A program made the position numbers and the translations under genes. Of a stretch of DNA of 64,000 nt, positions 44,578 through 53,770 are shown one piece after another; position 1 is the first letter of the stretch; each line of letters begins with the position of its first letter. The stretch is from G965205725 sp965205725 (GTDB taxonomy: Bacteria > Pseudomonadota > Gammaproteobacteria > Pseudomonadales > Halieaceae). The notes under the pieces were generated by a model. It saw only the letters and a list, made by a program, of their open reading frames with translations, made no database searches and was not told the DNA's origin. The stretch lies in NCBI GenBank assembly GCA_965205725.1, contig OZ242189.1, positions 2,418,001 to 2,482,000 on the forward strand, in the 5' to 3' direction.

Positions 44578-44727
44578 CCAAAAGCCCTGTTTTCTGCGGC
44601 GCGAAGTGCCGTTTAAAGCAAACCCGTGCTGACTTGATTACCTTATCCAAGGGCAACGACTGGAAGGTGCAGATGGGGGTTGGCGGTAACGACGGTTATA
44701 GAGTTAGGTTTGTTGTTCAAAGAACTA

Positions 44728-45898
44728 GTGTAGTGTATTGAACTGATTCATGTTATATAAAGTGCTTCATTCACTACCCATTTGAAGCCAATGCCCGCCC
44801 AAATAGACATCACTTTATCAGCGCAAGAGAAAAAGCAGTTGGAAAAACAGGTTAGGAGCAAAACGACACCGGTACGATTGGTAGAGCGCTCAAGGATCAT
44901 TCTGCTCGCTGCAAAAAATATTCCCAACTACAAGATTGCTGAAGAGCTGGAAATTGATGCCAACAAAGTGGGCCGGTGGCGCAATCGTTTTTTCGAGAGA
45001 GGGCTTAAGGGGATAGAGAAAGATTTACCCAGAGGGGCTAATCACGGCGGCAAGAATTCTGCGGACCAGGCAAAGCTGCGTTCGAAAGTCATCAAGATAA
45101 CCACGCAGGAAAAACCCAAGGATGGCACCCACTGGACGACCCGAGGTTTGGCAAAAGTGATGGGAATTAATCACTCCTTTATAAACAGAGTGTGGCGAGA
45201 AGTTGGTTTGAAGCCACACCTGGTTGCCCGATTCAAGGTGAGCAGCGACCCTGCCTTTGAAGACAAGCTACGCGATGTCGTTGGCTTGTATGTATCGCCG
45301 CCAGAGAATGCCGTTGTTTTCTGTGTTGACGAGAAGAGTTCCATTCAAGCGCTGGATAGGTCGCAGCCGGGATTGCCGATGAAGCCAGGACGCGCCGGAA
45401 CCATGACTCACGACTATAAGCGTCATGGTACAAGCACCTTGTTTGCGGCACTGAACACCCTGACGGGTGATATTATCGGTGAGTGTAAGAAGCGTCACCG
45501 GCACCAGGAGTTTTTGGCGTTTCTGAAGACTGTGGAGAAACAAACACCCAAAGAGTTAGACCTTCACCTTATCGTTGACAACTATGCGACGCACAAACAC
45601 GAAACAGTGAAGAACTGGATTAAGCGTCATAAGAGAGTTCACTTACACTTTATTCCAACGAGTTCTTCGTGGCTAAATCTGGTGGAGAGATTTTTTGGAT
45701 GGTTGACAGAAAGGCGGCTGCGTCGTGGTGTATTCACATCAGTACAACAGTTGGAAGAGACTATCATGGATTTTATTGAGAGACACAATGAAGATAAAAA
45801 GCCATTTGTTTGGACAAAGTCTGCGGGAGAGATTCTGGAGAAAGTGGGCCGCGCAAGACATGCACTCTCAAATCAATAATTAGTTTAATACACTACAC
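44728..45898 (+). mobile_element. Complete IS630-family element
   Basis: A 1171-bp element whose ends (GTGTAGTGTATTGAACTGAT left, GTGTAGTGTATTAAACTAAT right, inverted) differ at two positions. It is flanked by TA on both sides (44726-44727 and 45899-45900), the target duplication of this family. It lies between trmJ and the defence-like operon, 81 bases from the NurA gene stop. Confidence 0.93.
44791..45879 (+). CDS. IS630-family transposase, intact
   Basis: A transposase of about 362 residues: N-terminal helix-turn-helix (YKIAEELEIDANKVGRWRNR) and a C-terminal DDE domain with Asp in FCVDEKSSIQALDR, Asp in LHLIVDNYATHK and Glu in SSWLNLVERFFGWL. ATG 44791 is used; a TTG at 44782 is in frame. 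No disruption is visible, so the element may be mobile. It shares the same layout as the fragment at 50774-51449 but is a distinct sequence. Confidence 0.92.
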   Translation: MPAQIDITLSAQEKKQLEKQVRSKTTPVRLVERSRIILLAAKNIPNYKIAEELEIDANKVGRWRNRFFERGLKGIEKDLPRGANHGGKNSADQAKLRSKVIKITTQEKPKDGTHWTTRGLAKVMGINHSFINRVWREVGLKPHLVARFKVSSDPAFEDKLRDVVGLYVSPPENAVVFCVDEKSSIQALDRSQPGLPMKPGRAGTMTHDYKRHGTSTLFAALNTLTGDIIGECKKRHRHQEFLAFLKTVEKQTPKELDLHLIVDNYATHKHETVKNWIKRHKRVHLHFIPTSSSWLNLVERFFGWLTERRLRRGVFTSVQQLEETIMDFIERHNEDKKPFVWTKSAGEILEKVGRARHALSNQ

Positions 45899-45979
45899 TA
45901 GGGCACCTCAATCTTTAACGGCTAAGAAGTGCTTATAATCGCGCTCATGTACGCCGAGTATTTTTGCTCTCCATGTGGC

Positions 45980-47344
45980 TCAGTTGTTTTCATTCATGGT
46001 GCTAATGGCGAATTTCTCAAGCAGCACCTTACTTGGGTGATTGGCGAGCGAGACAAGTTTATTTGCCAGCGCAATTGGTACAATTGCATCATCGTACATA
46101 TCGCACTTGAGCTTTTGGATGTTGCTAAGCACTATATCCAAATTAGCATAATGTTCTTTGCTAGGCTCAAGGATCACATTTTTATCAGGCACGGGTACAG
46201 TCACTACAAGGATTTGGCCATCTTCTGAATGAAATATAACCTTGCCACTATAGTAGGAAGTGCGGCCATAGTGCATTTTTGCTGAATCCCCAGGGATAAT
46301 ATACTTGTAAATATAGCTATTACTTAGAAGGATAAACCTTCCTGCCTGTAACATAGGGGAGCCAGTTGGAGGTGATGATACCTCTTGTGCATGCTCAACA
46401 AATGCTCCGCTTTTCTCAAGGCCGACAAGAAAAAGATTATTATGTTCTTTTAGGTAATTGCATAGAGCCCGCATGGGCGCATTCATATTGGCAGTTTGCC
46501 CAGAAAAGCTTAATGGCCCATCAGCAATAAAAAGAAATTCATTTAGTAGCCTTGTTTGGTGCTTGTGTATAAATCGAATAAAGTGTACGAGAATTAATTG
46601 TTCAATCAGACGAGTTAAATAACCCAATATTCCGGTAGCACCCTGCTCCTCATCCACAGCTTCGTGAAGACGGAAGACATCCGTCAAATACACAGCTCCA
46701 GAAGGAGAATTAAATGTGTAATCATCGTTCATGTCGGACTGTGTAAGTGAGTATTTCCCTGTGCCAACGTTAAGGTTTGGGTTACTTGCCAAGTCATAGC
46801 TATTACGTGGTGTATCTCGATACTCTTCAAAAATAAACCACTTTAATGTTTCCATAAATGTAGAGCTATCCCTCTGCTTCATGAAAAAATCATAGATAGT
46901 TTTTCGCATAGAATCTTTAAGCGAAAACTCTTTGTTGGTGACAATATTCTTTATTGGTATTGCAAGCTTGAATCGCTGAAGGTTATGTAGTTTTTGCATG
47001 TCTTCAGGAAAGATATACGGCTTTTCAGATAGTCCCTCCAAGTCTTTGACATTAAAAAGCACTGCGCCAAATTGAAAAAAAGCAAGCTGGGCACTTGGGA
47101 AGTTCTTCTTTACCTCTACCGTTGTATATCCACCATCAACTGCAAGTATATTGGTGATGGGGTTGTTGGTCTGAGTATCAAGGGTTTCAAAATCAGTTGT
47201 ATCATTACTATCTATATCGTTTGAATTTTTAGGCAGAGAACAGGTGCTTATGAAATCCTTAATAAAAGGGTCATTAATGATATGAGTGTGATTGATTTTC
47301 GCTGCCCACTCGTTGGGCTTATTCCCCCTGCTGGTAGAACCCAT
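45980..47344 (-). CDS. NurA-domain nuclease
   Basis: A 454-residue protein with NurA-like motifs: ILAVDGGYTTVEV about residue 70 (catalytic Asp), EFLFIADGPLSFSGQ about residue 275 and LVGLEKSGAFVEHAQEV about residue 310. NurA nucleases cut single- and double-stranded DNA and form a ring complex with HerA. ATG 47344 follows the HerA stop by 2 nt, with AAGGAAG upstream; last gene of the three-gene operon. Base composition is clearly AT-richer than the core genes. The family call is from motifs; no search was possible. Confidence 0.72.
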   Translation of the reverse strand: MGSTSRGNKPNEWAAKINHTHIINDPFIKDFISTCSLPKNSNDIDSNDTTDFETLDTQTNNPITNILAVDGGYTTVEVKKNFPSAQLAFFQFGAVLFNVKDLEGLSEKPYIFPEDMQKLHNLQRFKLAIPIKNIVTNKEFSLKDSMRKTIYDFFMKQRDSSTFMETLKWFIFEEYRDTPRNSYDLASNPNLNVGTGKYSLTQSDMNDDYTFNSPSGAVYLTDVFRLHEAVDEEQGATGILGYLTRLIEQLILVHFIRFIHKHQTRLLNEFLFIADGPLSFSGQTANMNAPMRALCNYLKEHNNLFLVGLEKSGAFVEHAQEVSSPPTGSPMLQAGRFILLSNSYIYKYIIPGDSAKMHYGRTSYYSGKVIFHSEDGQILVVTVPVPDKNVILEPSKEHYANLDIVLSNIQKLKCDMYDDAIVPIALANKLVSLANHPSKVLLEKFAISTMNENN

Positions 47345-47346
47345 CG

Positions 47347-49428
47347 TTAAACTTCCTTGTTGGCGAGAAATCTATCTATTTGGACCGGCACAACAAAAGG
47401 ATTTGTATAGGTCTTCATACGGACAAAACCCTTATCGTTTCCTGAGCTAAACTTGAGCAGTGATCCTATAAAGTCAGAAAAATCGTAATATTTGCGCAGT
47501 TCTTTCAGTTCATCTTCATTATTTAGATGGGCAATGAACCAATTCTGAGTATTCTTCAATATATTGGAGCTGATAGAGCTGACTTCCTGGGTAGCATACG
47601 TCATACCTAAATGAAGTTTCGCGCCCTCTTTAGCTAGCCGATTATATACGTCACTCAAGTCTTTATCATCTTTCTTGGGAAAAAGATTGTGAGCTTCTTC
47701 AAAATAAAATTGTATATGGTTATTTGGAAGAGTTTTAGTAAACCTATCCATAGAATCTTCAAAAACTTTCCTCGTTATCTTTTCCGAGTACAGGTTTCTG
47801 ATCCTTTCTTCCCCTTGAGCAAGGTCTATAATTACAATTTTGCCTTTTCTTAGGGCATTGAGAATTTCAGTCTCAAAGGACGTGCTAGATAATTCAGTGT
47901 GTAAATTTTGAAACTGTCGTAATAGCCTAAATCCACTATAACTTGCTTGCTTTCCGGGGCCGGGTTTCCTTGTTAAAAAAGTCAATAAAGCAAGCATATC
48001 TTCATCAAAAAAATCCTTTTCCTTATCTTTTCTATAGGCTTCAAACTTTTCCCGATGCTCATCGTTGTCCAACGCATCAAAAACAGTTTTGAACCATCGT
48101 GTTGCTTGATCTAAAGTTAAGCCATTATGAGGTGCAAGGTCATCAACAATTTTGTTGACAGTCTTTGCACAGCCATAGAATTTGACACGTTCCATACTGG
48201 AGGGCAGCCTATAGCCTGCTTCATGAAGGCAGCACTTATATATTGCAACTTTTTTGTCATATGCAATCGCAGCATGTCTTTCATCACTGGTTTTATCTTG
48301 CTGGGATTTAAAGTAATTTTCAGGCTCTATCAAATCTACTGTACAGAAGCTTTTGATATAGTTGCTAGACTGATCGGAAAGGCCGCTTGTAATCAGTTTA
48401 AATCCAGCTTGTAATTCATTGTAAAAGTTGACCTTAAGGACTTTGAAACCTTTATCCGTTTTATCTACTATGGAGTAGCGATCAACCAACTGCTCGTATA
48501 ATTCAAATATCGCAGTTCCTTTATCCTGGAGATTGGGATTTGCATATTCACCGTTTACATCAAAGATTATCTGACCAACCGGATACTGTGGTGCACCTTC
48601 ATCAGAAAAAGGAGGCAACTCATTTGTAACGGTAGGTAGATTAGCGGTAAGGGATTTTTTTGATATTTCAGCAGTAGCCTCAATAATTTTCTTAACCGTA
48701 TTAGATTTACCAGTACGAGTCATGCCGAATAAAGCGGTTCTTTTACCAACAAAATCTTGGGGGCTTATATAAACTTCGACATTCTCAGAGGTGGATTGGA
48801 AGCGCCGACTTGAAGAATATCTAACAATACCAATTTTGAACTCATTTTCATTACCAGCGACAATTTCACTGTCTCGCTGATTAACAATTTTCCTCAAAAC
48901 TTCATCTGTAGCCTTATAAACACTATAGTTGTTTGCGGAATAAAAGTTTTCTAGATCTGCACCGAATTCAAGTGTTTCTATTTCTCTCTCTTCACCATCT
49001 TGCCGGATATGTTCCTTTAGCTTATAAAAAGCACCTAGTACGCGACATTGAAGACCGGAAAAACTAAATTCATAGCGGGTGAAATCATCTAACTTGCTAG
49101 GATTTACACTTCCTGCCCTGCCACTTATGTCAGCGCCATCTTTATAATATTCAATCATTGAGCTAACGACGTCATTATCTGTTGGTAGCTTGGAGGGAGT
49201 TAATGCGCGTAAAAGTATGGCCTCTTCTACACCATCTTCACCATCATAGAAAGCGAGAAGGAAAGTCCCTTGAGGGATACCCTTAACACGATGCTTCCAA
49301 GCATCGGAAACTAGAATTTGAGCGCTCTCATAGTCTAGGTAAAAAGGGCGGCCAACAAACAGCTCGTCTTTACGACCTTCCTTGAAAATATCGATATTTA
49401 AAATATCTCTAAGCTTCTGCTCTAACAC
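47347..49428 (-). CDS. HerA-like hexameric DNA translocase ATPase
   Basis: A 693-residue AAA+/FtsK-HerA ATPase. An N-terminal beta-barrel (HAS-like) region precedes Walker A ALFGMTRTGKSNTVKKIIE near residue 240, FDVNGEYANPNL follows, Walker B is IQFYFEEAHNLFPKK near residue 580, and GMTYATQEVSSIS carries the sensor region. It pumps DNA and, with NurA, resects ends. Start is GTG 49428 with CAGGAGA 8 nt upstream, overlapping the methyltransferase end by 20 nt, so translation is coupled. Confidence 0.88.
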   Translation of the reverse strand: MLEQKLRDILNIDIFKEGRKDELFVGRPFYLDYESAQILVSDAWKHRVKGIPQGTFLLAFYDGEDGVEEAILLRALTPSKLPTDNDVVSSMIEYYKDGADISGRAGSVNPSKLDDFTRYEFSFSGLQCRVLGAFYKLKEHIRQDGEEREIETLEFGADLENFYSANNYSVYKATDEVLRKIVNQRDSEIVAGNENEFKIGIVRYSSSRRFQSTSENVEVYISPQDFVGKRTALFGMTRTGKSNTVKKIIEATAEISKKSLTANLPTVTNELPPFSDEGAPQYPVGQIIFDVNGEYANPNLQDKGTAIFELYEQLVDRYSIVDKTDKGFKVLKVNFYNELQAGFKLITSGLSDQSSNYIKSFCTVDLIEPENYFKSQQDKTSDERHAAIAYDKKVAIYKCCLHEAGYRLPSSMERVKFYGCAKTVNKIVDDLAPHNGLTLDQATRWFKTVFDALDNDEHREKFEAYRKDKEKDFFDEDMLALLTFLTRKPGPGKQASYSGFRLLRQFQNLHTELSSTSFETEILNALRKGKIVIIDLAQGEERIRNLYSEKITRKVFEDSMDRFTKTLPNNHIQFYFEEAHNLFPKKDDKDLSDVYNRLAKEGAKLHLGMTYATQEVSSISSNILKNTQNWFIAHLNNEDELKELRKYYDFSDFIGSLLKFSSGNDKGFVRMKTYTNPFVVPVQIDRFLANKEV

Positions 49429-50419
49429 GACTATCTCCTGTGGCTATTATCTGTAATTTCGCATCAAGCTCTGGTTCCTCAAAGCGAATAATAGAATCAT
49501 AGGCATAGTCTTCACTAGCTTCGATTGAAATCCAGCGGCGTTTTAGCTTTTCGGCGCAATACCCTGTTGTATTGCTCCCTGCGAAAGGGTCCAGGATTAG
49601 GTCGTCTTCGTCAGTCAGAAACTCAGTAAAGAAGTTGATTAGTCCTCTGTGCATTCTAGCGGGATGAGGGGTAATATTTTCTTCTCTGCAACGCTTAAAA
49701 TAGTAATCGTTGGACGTTGTATTAGAAAAACTAAGGACATTGTGAGGCAGTCTAACATCACGTTTTACATCTATTGGCTCTAATTCAAATAGGTTGTGTG
49801 CAATGCTGCCGCCGTTGTCTTTTGCGAATGCTGAGGGACTTATTCCATGTTCAGAAGGACGCTTTCCTGCATTAAATTTCTTTGTTTCAATGAGTTTTTC
49901 CATTCCCTTTGAATAAGGCCGAAGCACCTTTGAATTATCTGCCTTAGGAAAATCATTTTTGGCTATCCACCAGACATGTGTATAACTATCTACAGTACGT
50001 AGTCGATTGACAGTTACCCATTGAGCTGGAGAGGGAAGGCGTGAGGGGTTATAACATATGAATTCTTGGATTAAACGCAAATCGGCGTTGGCATTTTTAA
50101 CAAGGCCAAAAAGACATTCAAGATGCAATAAAGATTGAACTGGCCTGCCGGTTTCCCATGCGTTACCAATTTCGATAACCAGTGAACCATCATCTGCAAG
50201 TAATTCGGAAAAAATGGGAGCTAGTTCAACAAACCAGTTGTAATAATCTTCCCCCTGAAGATTGCCATAACGCTTTTTGTTATTTAGCGGAAATGGAGGC
50301 GAGGTAATAATCAGATTGAATTTACTGCCATAATACCTACCAAGATATGATTTTGAGACTTCAACCGAGTCTCCAGCAATAAGTTTTCCGTATCTTGTTG
50401 TATATAACTCTGATTTCAT
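49409..50419 (-). CDS. Beta-class DNA methyltransferase (N4-cytosine or N6-adenine)
   Basis: A 336-residue SAM-dependent DNA methyltransferase. Motif IV is LIITSPPFPLNNKKRYG near residue 40 and motif I LILDPFAGSNTTGYCAEKLK near residue 280, the beta-class order; the SPPF form favours N4-cytosine. FXGXG-like DPFAGS and WISIEASEDY support a full domain. Start taken at ATG 50419 (GTG 50425 is also in frame). It is the first gene of the operon leading to HerA and NurA. No classic restriction endonuclease gene is present, so it may protect self DNA from the HerA-NurA complex. Confidence 0.87.
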   Translation of the reverse strand: MKSELYTTRYGKLIAGDSVEVSKSYLGRYYGSKFNLIITSPPFPLNNKKRYGNLQGEDYYNWFVELAPIFSELLADDGSLVIEIGNAWETGRPVQSLLHLECLFGLVKNANADLRLIQEFICYNPSRLPSPAQWVTVNRLRTVDSYTHVWWIAKNDFPKADNSKVLRPYSKGMEKLIETKKFNAGKRPSEHGISPSAFAKDNGGSIAHNLFELEPIDVKRDVRLPHNVLSFSNTTSNDYYFKRCREENITPHPARMHRGLINFFTEFLTDEDDLILDPFAGSNTTGYCAEKLKRRWISIEASEDYAYDSIIRFEEPELDAKLQIIATGDSRVRAEA

Positions 50420-50531
50420 ATGCACTTTGTTGTTTAGCTATTTTGGTCAACAGTTTGGAGTTATAACTGAATCTGGTGTTTAAGTATTTAAAAATAGGGT
50501 GGCGTATCGGATTGATTTGTTGTTACCACAA

Positions 50532-50777
50532 AATGAACCAACCAAGAGGATATACCACCAAGAGTCAGAGTAACGTCATTGACTTGGAACGTCGAGATAA
50601 AAAGGAGAACCCGTAGCCGATATGTTAACAGCAGGCGCACAAAAACGGACCCATCAGGCCGTTGAATCTAAATTGCAGACCTTGTTGGAGCAGCATGTCG
50701 ACATTCGGACATCAGCCGGTACCGCCAGTGTTGTTCGAAATGGCTACCTACCTGAACGCGTCTGCAAACTAGTCTAG
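50532..50777 (+). pseudogene. N-terminal remnant of an IS256-family transposase
   Basis: ATG 50532 starts a frame ending NVIDLERRDKKENP at a stop. One base later the frame VADMLTAGAQKRTHQAVESK continues through TLLEQHVDIRTS and VVRNGYLPER, which is the usual IS256 (mutator) transposase start. So a single-base deletion near 50615 broke the frame, and an IS630 element cut the gene at 50770. It covers most of the 350 bases upstream of the methyltransferase gene; the rest holds its promoter. Confidence 0.6.
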
Positions 50778-51449
50778 TGTCCTGTCCGGTTAGTTCGTTT
50801 AAGAACACGATTCACAGACTCGATGATTTCGTCGGCTGATTTTGTCCATCGAAATGGCTTCGGTTCTTCGTTGTGCATGTCGAGATAATCTCGTATCGCT
50901 TTTTCCAGAGCAGGCACGGACCTATGCGTACCCCGCTTTAACTGATGCTCAGTGAGCGTTGCAAAAAACCGCTCCACCCGGTTCATCCATGAGCTGTACG
51001 TTGGCGTGAAGTGACAATGGAATCCTGGATGGCGTAATAGCCACCTTTGTACTTTCTCCGTCTTATGGGTAGCGTCGTCGTCCAGTATCAGGTGAACATC
51101 CAGGCCAACTGGCACCTGGGTATCCATGTGCCGCAGGAAACGTATAAATTCCGTGCTCCTGTGGCGTCGCTTGAGTTTGCCAATCACTTGACCGGTAGCC
51201 ACGTCCAAAGCCGCGAATAGCGTTGTGGTGCCATATCGCCGATGGTCGTGAGTGCGACTCTCCGGCAGGCCAAAGTTCATTGGCAATGAGGGCTGTGTAC
51301 GATCCAATGCTTGTATCTGGCTTTTCTCGTCCACGCATAAAACCAGGGCTTTATCGGGTGGGTCGAGGTATAGCCCAACAATATCCCTGACCTTTTCAAT
51401 AAAATGAGGGTCAGTCGACAACTTGAAACTGTGTGACAGGTGGGGTGTC
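50774..51449 (-). pseudogene. IS630-family transposase fragment, N-terminus lost
   Basis: The C-terminal DDE domain is intact: LVLCVDEKSQIQALDRTQP, HLILDDDATHKTEK and SSWMNRVERFFATLTE, ending at 50774. Upstream the frame continues PHLSHSFKLSTDPHF, then stops matching at about 51446 where an IS481-like element begins. About 140 residues of helix-turn-helix domain are missing. The element's outer end CTAGTGTCCTGTCCGG lies at 50769-50785 beside the cut IS256 gene. Confidence 0.85.
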
Positions 51450-51532
51450 CGGGTTCAGATAGAAGTGAGACTTCTTAAAGTGTAAAAATCGGGTAGCCTG
51501 TGAGTTCTTAAATCCACACAGGAGACTACCCG

Positions 51533-52124
51533 ATGCAGATCAAAAGCCTGCGTATCAAATCATACAAAAGTTGGGCCATTAACGATACCGCCCGTGTCGA
51601 TGCGATAGCGCGGATGAAGACGCTGAAGCTTTGCCGCAAACTAAAAGCCGAAGGCTGTAGCAGTGCCACTTGCCTTGAGGCTATTGGTTTGTCTAAAGCC
51701 ACCTATTACCGCTGGTTAAAGCGTTATCAGGAACAGGGTATGGCCGGTCTGGAAAGGCGTAGCTGTCGTCCTCAGCGTACACGTGCGGTGCAATGGAGCA
51801 AAACAGCAGGAGCAACAAGTTCAACACCTCAGGTTGCGCTTTCCCTTGTGGGGTAAGCGCAAAATCTGGAAAGTGCTGAGCCGTGATCACGGTTTTACGC
51901 TGAGCATCAGCACTGTAGGTCGCCTATTGAAGAAGCTGCTCCGACTGAACCGTATTAAGCCCGTCGCCTTCTACTTTGGACGGATAAAGCCAAAACGTCG
52001 TCGTCCGTTTAAGCACCACGCCAGGCGCTGGAAATACGGCATGAAAGCTAAGCAGCCTGGCGAGCTAATACAGGTTGACCCTATGAGTGTCCGCTTTACC
52101 GAAGGCTTTGCTCTCAAAGAGTTT
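51533..52124 (+). pseudogene. IS481-like transposase, 5' part
   Basis: The frame from ATG 51533 has a helix-turn-helix domain (CSSATCLEAIGLSKATYYRW, then LKRYQEQGMAGLERRS). Near 51800 a frameshift moves into HLRLRFPLWGKRKIWKVLS and LSISTVGRLLKKLLRLNR, then LIQVDPMSVRF, the first catalytic Asp of an rve integrase. It is cut at 52124 by the IS1595 element. The rest resumes at 53166. Confidence 0.85.
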
Positions 52125-53157
52125 CCTAATTACCACTTAACCTAAGCCAATCTTCAAGATATTGTCCGGCATTGGCGGTGTCCTGAGCGCGGCACGAGCA
52201 AGCCTCGGTATTAGCCCGCACAAATCAAAGCGACGATTGAAACGATACTGAAATTCTGACAAGTAACGCTGTGCGTATTGCGGTCGAATCCCATGATAGG
52301 TACTGCGTAAGGAACTCTTTAAATGACCGAGAATAGTATTGACCCAATAGAACTCAGGCTCTTCAACAGAGGCTCTCCCGCCGCCGCATACAATCTTGTC
52401 GTGTAAACACCCTGCATCAGCGACGGCATTAAAACACGCCAAACCATCGGAGATAACGGTACTGCCCTCGGTCAGATGTTGCTGAGTCCATGACTTGATC
52501 TCTTCGGTTCGGAAACCCTTTACGACCGACAACTTAACCCGAACGGGGCAATGGTCGCTAGTGGTCTCGACCGCCGCCACAAAAGGGGTCTTACCAGCAG
52601 CACCGCGCCCCGGTTTACACCCCGTACGCTCGCCTCCCAGATAGGCATCATCCAATTCAATAAAGCCCGATAGTTTCTTCGGGTGATCCCGCTCCATCAT
52701 CACCTGCATGAGTTTGTGCTTCATTCTCCAGGCCGCATTGTAGGAAATGCCTAGATGACGATGTAGTTTCATTGCCGAGATACCTTTCTTATCCTGAGTG
52801 ACCAGATAGATACCCTGAAACCATAGTGTTAATGGTAGTTTGGTGGATTCAAAGATCGTTCCAGCGGTCAGTGACGTTTGGTGGTGACAGCGATTGCACT
52901 GCTGTAGTTTGCGACTGGTTAACTGACAGCATTTATCGTGGTTGCAATTCGGGCATTGGAATCCTTCGGGCCAGCGCCACGCATAAAGTGCATCGAAGCA
53001 CTGCTCTTCGGTACCGTACTGATTGATGAATTCGTTCAAACTGATACCTTTCTGGAATTGCACTTTATTACGCGCCATGACTGATCTCCTTGTGAATCAA
53101 ATACCGATACTGTGTTTATGTACAGTATAGCAGGGCTTAGCCATAATGGTAATTAGG
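52125..53157 (-). mobile_element. IS1595-family element (complete)
   Basis: A 1033-bp element whose ends match over CCTAATTACCA and again over CTAAGCC further in. It is flanked by the 8-bp duplication AAGAGTTT (52117-52124 and 53158-53165), typical for the family. It sits inside the IS481-like transposase gene. Internal frame is intact, so this is the youngest insertion in the nest. Confidence 0.95.
52137..53078 (-). CDS. IS1595-family transposase
   Basis: A 313-residue transposase with an N-terminal zinc ribbon (CPNCNHDKCCQ and CNRCHHQTS), a helix-turn-helix stretch (MKLHRHLGISYNAAWRMKHK) and an ISXO2-like DDE/DDN domain: FIELDDAYLGGER, TVISDGLACFNAV and FYWVNTILGHLKSSLRST. No breaks are visible. 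Runs opposite to the disrupted IS481-like gene. Confidence 0.93.
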   Translation of the reverse strand: MARNKVQFQKGISLNEFINQYGTEEQCFDALYAWRWPEGFQCPNCNHDKCCQLTSRKLQQCNRCHHQTSLTAGTIFESTKLPLTLWFQGIYLVTQDKKGISAMKLHRHLGISYNAAWRMKHKLMQVMMERDHPKKLSGFIELDDAYLGGERTGCKPGRGAAGKTPFVAAVETTSDHCPVRVKLSVVKGFRTEEIKSWTQQHLTEGSTVISDGLACFNAVADAGCLHDKIVCGGGRASVEEPEFYWVNTILGHLKSSLRSTYHGIRPQYAQRYLSEFQYRFNRRFDLCGLIPRLARAALRTPPMPDNILKIGLG

Positions 53158-53165
53158 AAGAGTTT

Positions 53166-53582
53166 AAAGCCACCTGCCCGATCACTGGCACCACCATCAT
53201 GCGCACCTACAGTAGCGCCAGCAGTCGCAACGCCAGGCGTTTCCTTGACGATCTGATCGCACAGCGACCTGACGCCCTGGTCTCTGTTCAGGTGGATGGC
53301 GGCAGCGAGTTCAGGGATGAGTTTGAATCGGCTTGTCAGGCACTGGGCATGTCTCTGTTCGTGCTACCGCCCAGAAAGCCCAAATGGAATGGCTGTGTTG
53401 AGCGAGCCAACGGTACAACACGTTATGAGTTCTATCCGTTTTACGAGGGCAGTTTGACGGTTGCTGCGGTGAATAAAGAGTTGGCGGACTATCAACAATA
53501 CTACAATCATTATCGACCCCATGATGGGGTGGGTTTGGAAACACCAATAAGCTATTATCAGAAACTCATACAGGCGGCCTGA
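53166..53582 (+). pseudogene. IS481-like transposase, 3' part
   Basis: The frame resumes as KATCPITGTTIMRTYSS, with the second catalytic Asp in SVQVDGGSEFRDEFE and Glu in WNGCVERANGTTRYEFYP, ending YYQKLIQAA. Together with 51533-52124 it would form a full transposase if the IS1595 element were removed and the frameshift repaired. Confidence 0.85.
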
Positions 53583-53729
53583 TTTGTCTCACAGGTACTG
53601 AACCCGCACAGTGTGATGACCGGCGTTAAATTTAAAGATAGAATCGAGGTGAAAACAGCTGGCTAGGTCGCCGCCTAACTCGGGTACGGAAACACCACGT
53701 TTGACAACAACTCCGAAGTGTAGCAGACC

Positions 53730-53738
53730 TGCTATAAT
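53730..53738 (+). promoter_or_regulatory. Extended -10 promoter of suhB
   Basis: CTGCTATAAT gives a TG-n-TATAAT extended -10 box about 33 bases before the GTG start. A TTGACA at 53701 is too far (26 bp) to be its -35. Confidence 0.5.
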
Positions 53739-53770
53739 TTCGCGCCGTTTGAACCCGCAAGGAATACACC

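Larger units (their letters stand above)
51446..53610 (+). mobile_element. IS481-like element, interrupted
   Basis: Outer ends TGTCCGGGTTCAG (51446) and, inverted, TGTGCGGGTTCAG (53598-53610) differ at one base. Without the 1041 bp of the inserted IS1595 element and its duplication it would be about 1.12 kb, a normal size. Its left end sits exactly where the IS630 fragment loses its N-terminus. A 3' scrap of a sister copy lies at 9241-9349. Confidence 0.8.

Noticed and set aside
44728..51446. Composite transposon carrying the defence-like operon
   Set aside because: The two IS630 sequences are clearly different in protein and ends, and one is truncated, so joint mobility cannot be claimed.
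53701..53706. TTGACA as the suhB -35 box
   Set aside because: It is 26 bp from the TATAAT, too far for a sigma-70 promoter.
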